Shown piece after piece: positions 14,655-14,880 of a stretch of DNA of 14,880 nucleotides. Source of the DNA: DAOTTI01 sp034437795 (GTDB lineage Bacteria > Chloroflexota > UBA11872 > UBA12225); contig DAOTTI010000078.1 of NCBI GenBank assembly GCA_034437795.1, forward strand, positions 1 through 14,880. Reading direction: 5' to 3'. The notes below the pieces were generated by a model. It was not told where the DNA came from. It searched no databases and was given only the letters and a program-made list of their open reading frames with translations. Positions within the stretch are counted from its first letter, which is position 1; every line of letters starts with the position of its first letter. A program made the position numbers and the translations under genes.

Positions 14655-14756
14655 GCCGTGCAGCGTGAGCCCACAACCCTACGCGCAAGTTCGGAATGTA
14701 GCGGCGCCCGCTCAGCAGGCCGGCCACGCCGCCATGCAGCTTGAGCTCACAACCCT
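14655..14756. repeat. 26-bp direct repeat pair
   Basis: Copies at 14655-14680 and 14731-14756 begin GCC(G/A)TGCAGC and end CACAACCCT, with three mismatches in 26 bases, 76 bp apart. Confidence 0.75.
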
Positions 14757-14837
14757 CCTTGGAAGGCCGCCCTGGCGGTCGAGCCCACCTGATCGGCCGG
14801 GGATGCAGCCACGTTTTCGGAACGAGGCAACGTACAG

Positions 14838-14876
14838 TTCCCTCTCCCTTTGGGAGAGGGCGAGGGTGAGGGCTCC
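14838..14876 (+). repeat. Dispersed hairpin repeat, copy D
   Basis: TTCCCTCTCCCTTTGGGAGA followed by GGGCGAGGGTGAGGGCTCC. It matches copies A-C and has the same orientation. Confidence 0.85.
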
Positions 14877-14880
14877 GCCA

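Larger units (their letters stand above)
14317..14880. other. Gene-free 3' end of window
   Basis: This stretch has no credible gene: open frames are short, Arg/Pro/Cys-rich and lack ribosome binding sites. It holds a 26-bp direct repeat pair and copy D of the dispersed hairpin repeat. No terminator with a T-run is visible after the solute-binding protein gene. Confidence 0.5.

Overview
The window is GC-rich DNA with strong G/C preference at third codon positions. It carries single-copy housekeeping genes next to repeat-rich spacers. A transcription-attenuating isoleucine T-box, a type-2-like isoleucyl-tRNA synthetase, a cobalamin-type radical SAM protein of the TIGR03960 kind and a Tat-type lipoprotein solute-binding protein together suggest a Chloroflexota-like bacterium. 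That placement is an inference from gene content and style; no 16S or marker tree supports it here.

Left part (1-1100): a possible fragment of a membrane protein runs off the left edge on the minus strand. A gene-free stretch follows with three repeat types: one copy of a dispersed hairpin repeat (612-648), an array of roughly 60-bp GC-rich units (685-961), and a six-unit 11-bp GATC tandem array (1016-1081) just past the 3' end of ileS. Then comes ileS on the minus strand (1101-4370). Its control region is complete: a consensus-like promoter (4997-5026), a T-box leader with an ATC (Ile) specifier, the GGGGTGGTACCGCG T-box element and an intrinsic terminator. A 36-bp tandem repeat lies between the terminator and the ribosome binding site.

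Middle part (5049-9240): a plus-strand B12-binding/radical SAM protein is divergent from ileS, with only about 20-50 bp separating the promoter elements from the start. A repeat-bearing spacer and a small two-helix membrane protein (7178-7669) follow. That small gene converges on a minus-strand neutral/alkaline ceramidase-like protein (7731-9239). The two gene ends are embedded in a pair of 38-bp direct repeats flanking a perfect palindrome.

Right part (9240-14880): a small winged-helix DNA-binding protein (minus), a tRNA-Lys(CTT) with a strong terminator, an 830-bp gene-poor stretch with hairpins and direct repeats, a Wzx/MATE-type polysaccharide flippase (11065-12453), a decayed HicB-type antitoxin (minus) and a Tat-exported lipoprotein solute-binding protein (12979-14316). 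A LacI-family-like operator lies directly upstream of that last gene. The final 560 bp hold only repeats.

Most genes are single transcription units, not a shared pathway. The most notable item is ileS. Its class I signature reads G-V-H-H rather than H-x-G-H, the swapped form associated with extreme mupirocin resistance in IleS2 enzymes, and its KMSKS loop is also divergent. I found no CRISPR array, phage or complete mobile element, and no clear new multi-gene system.
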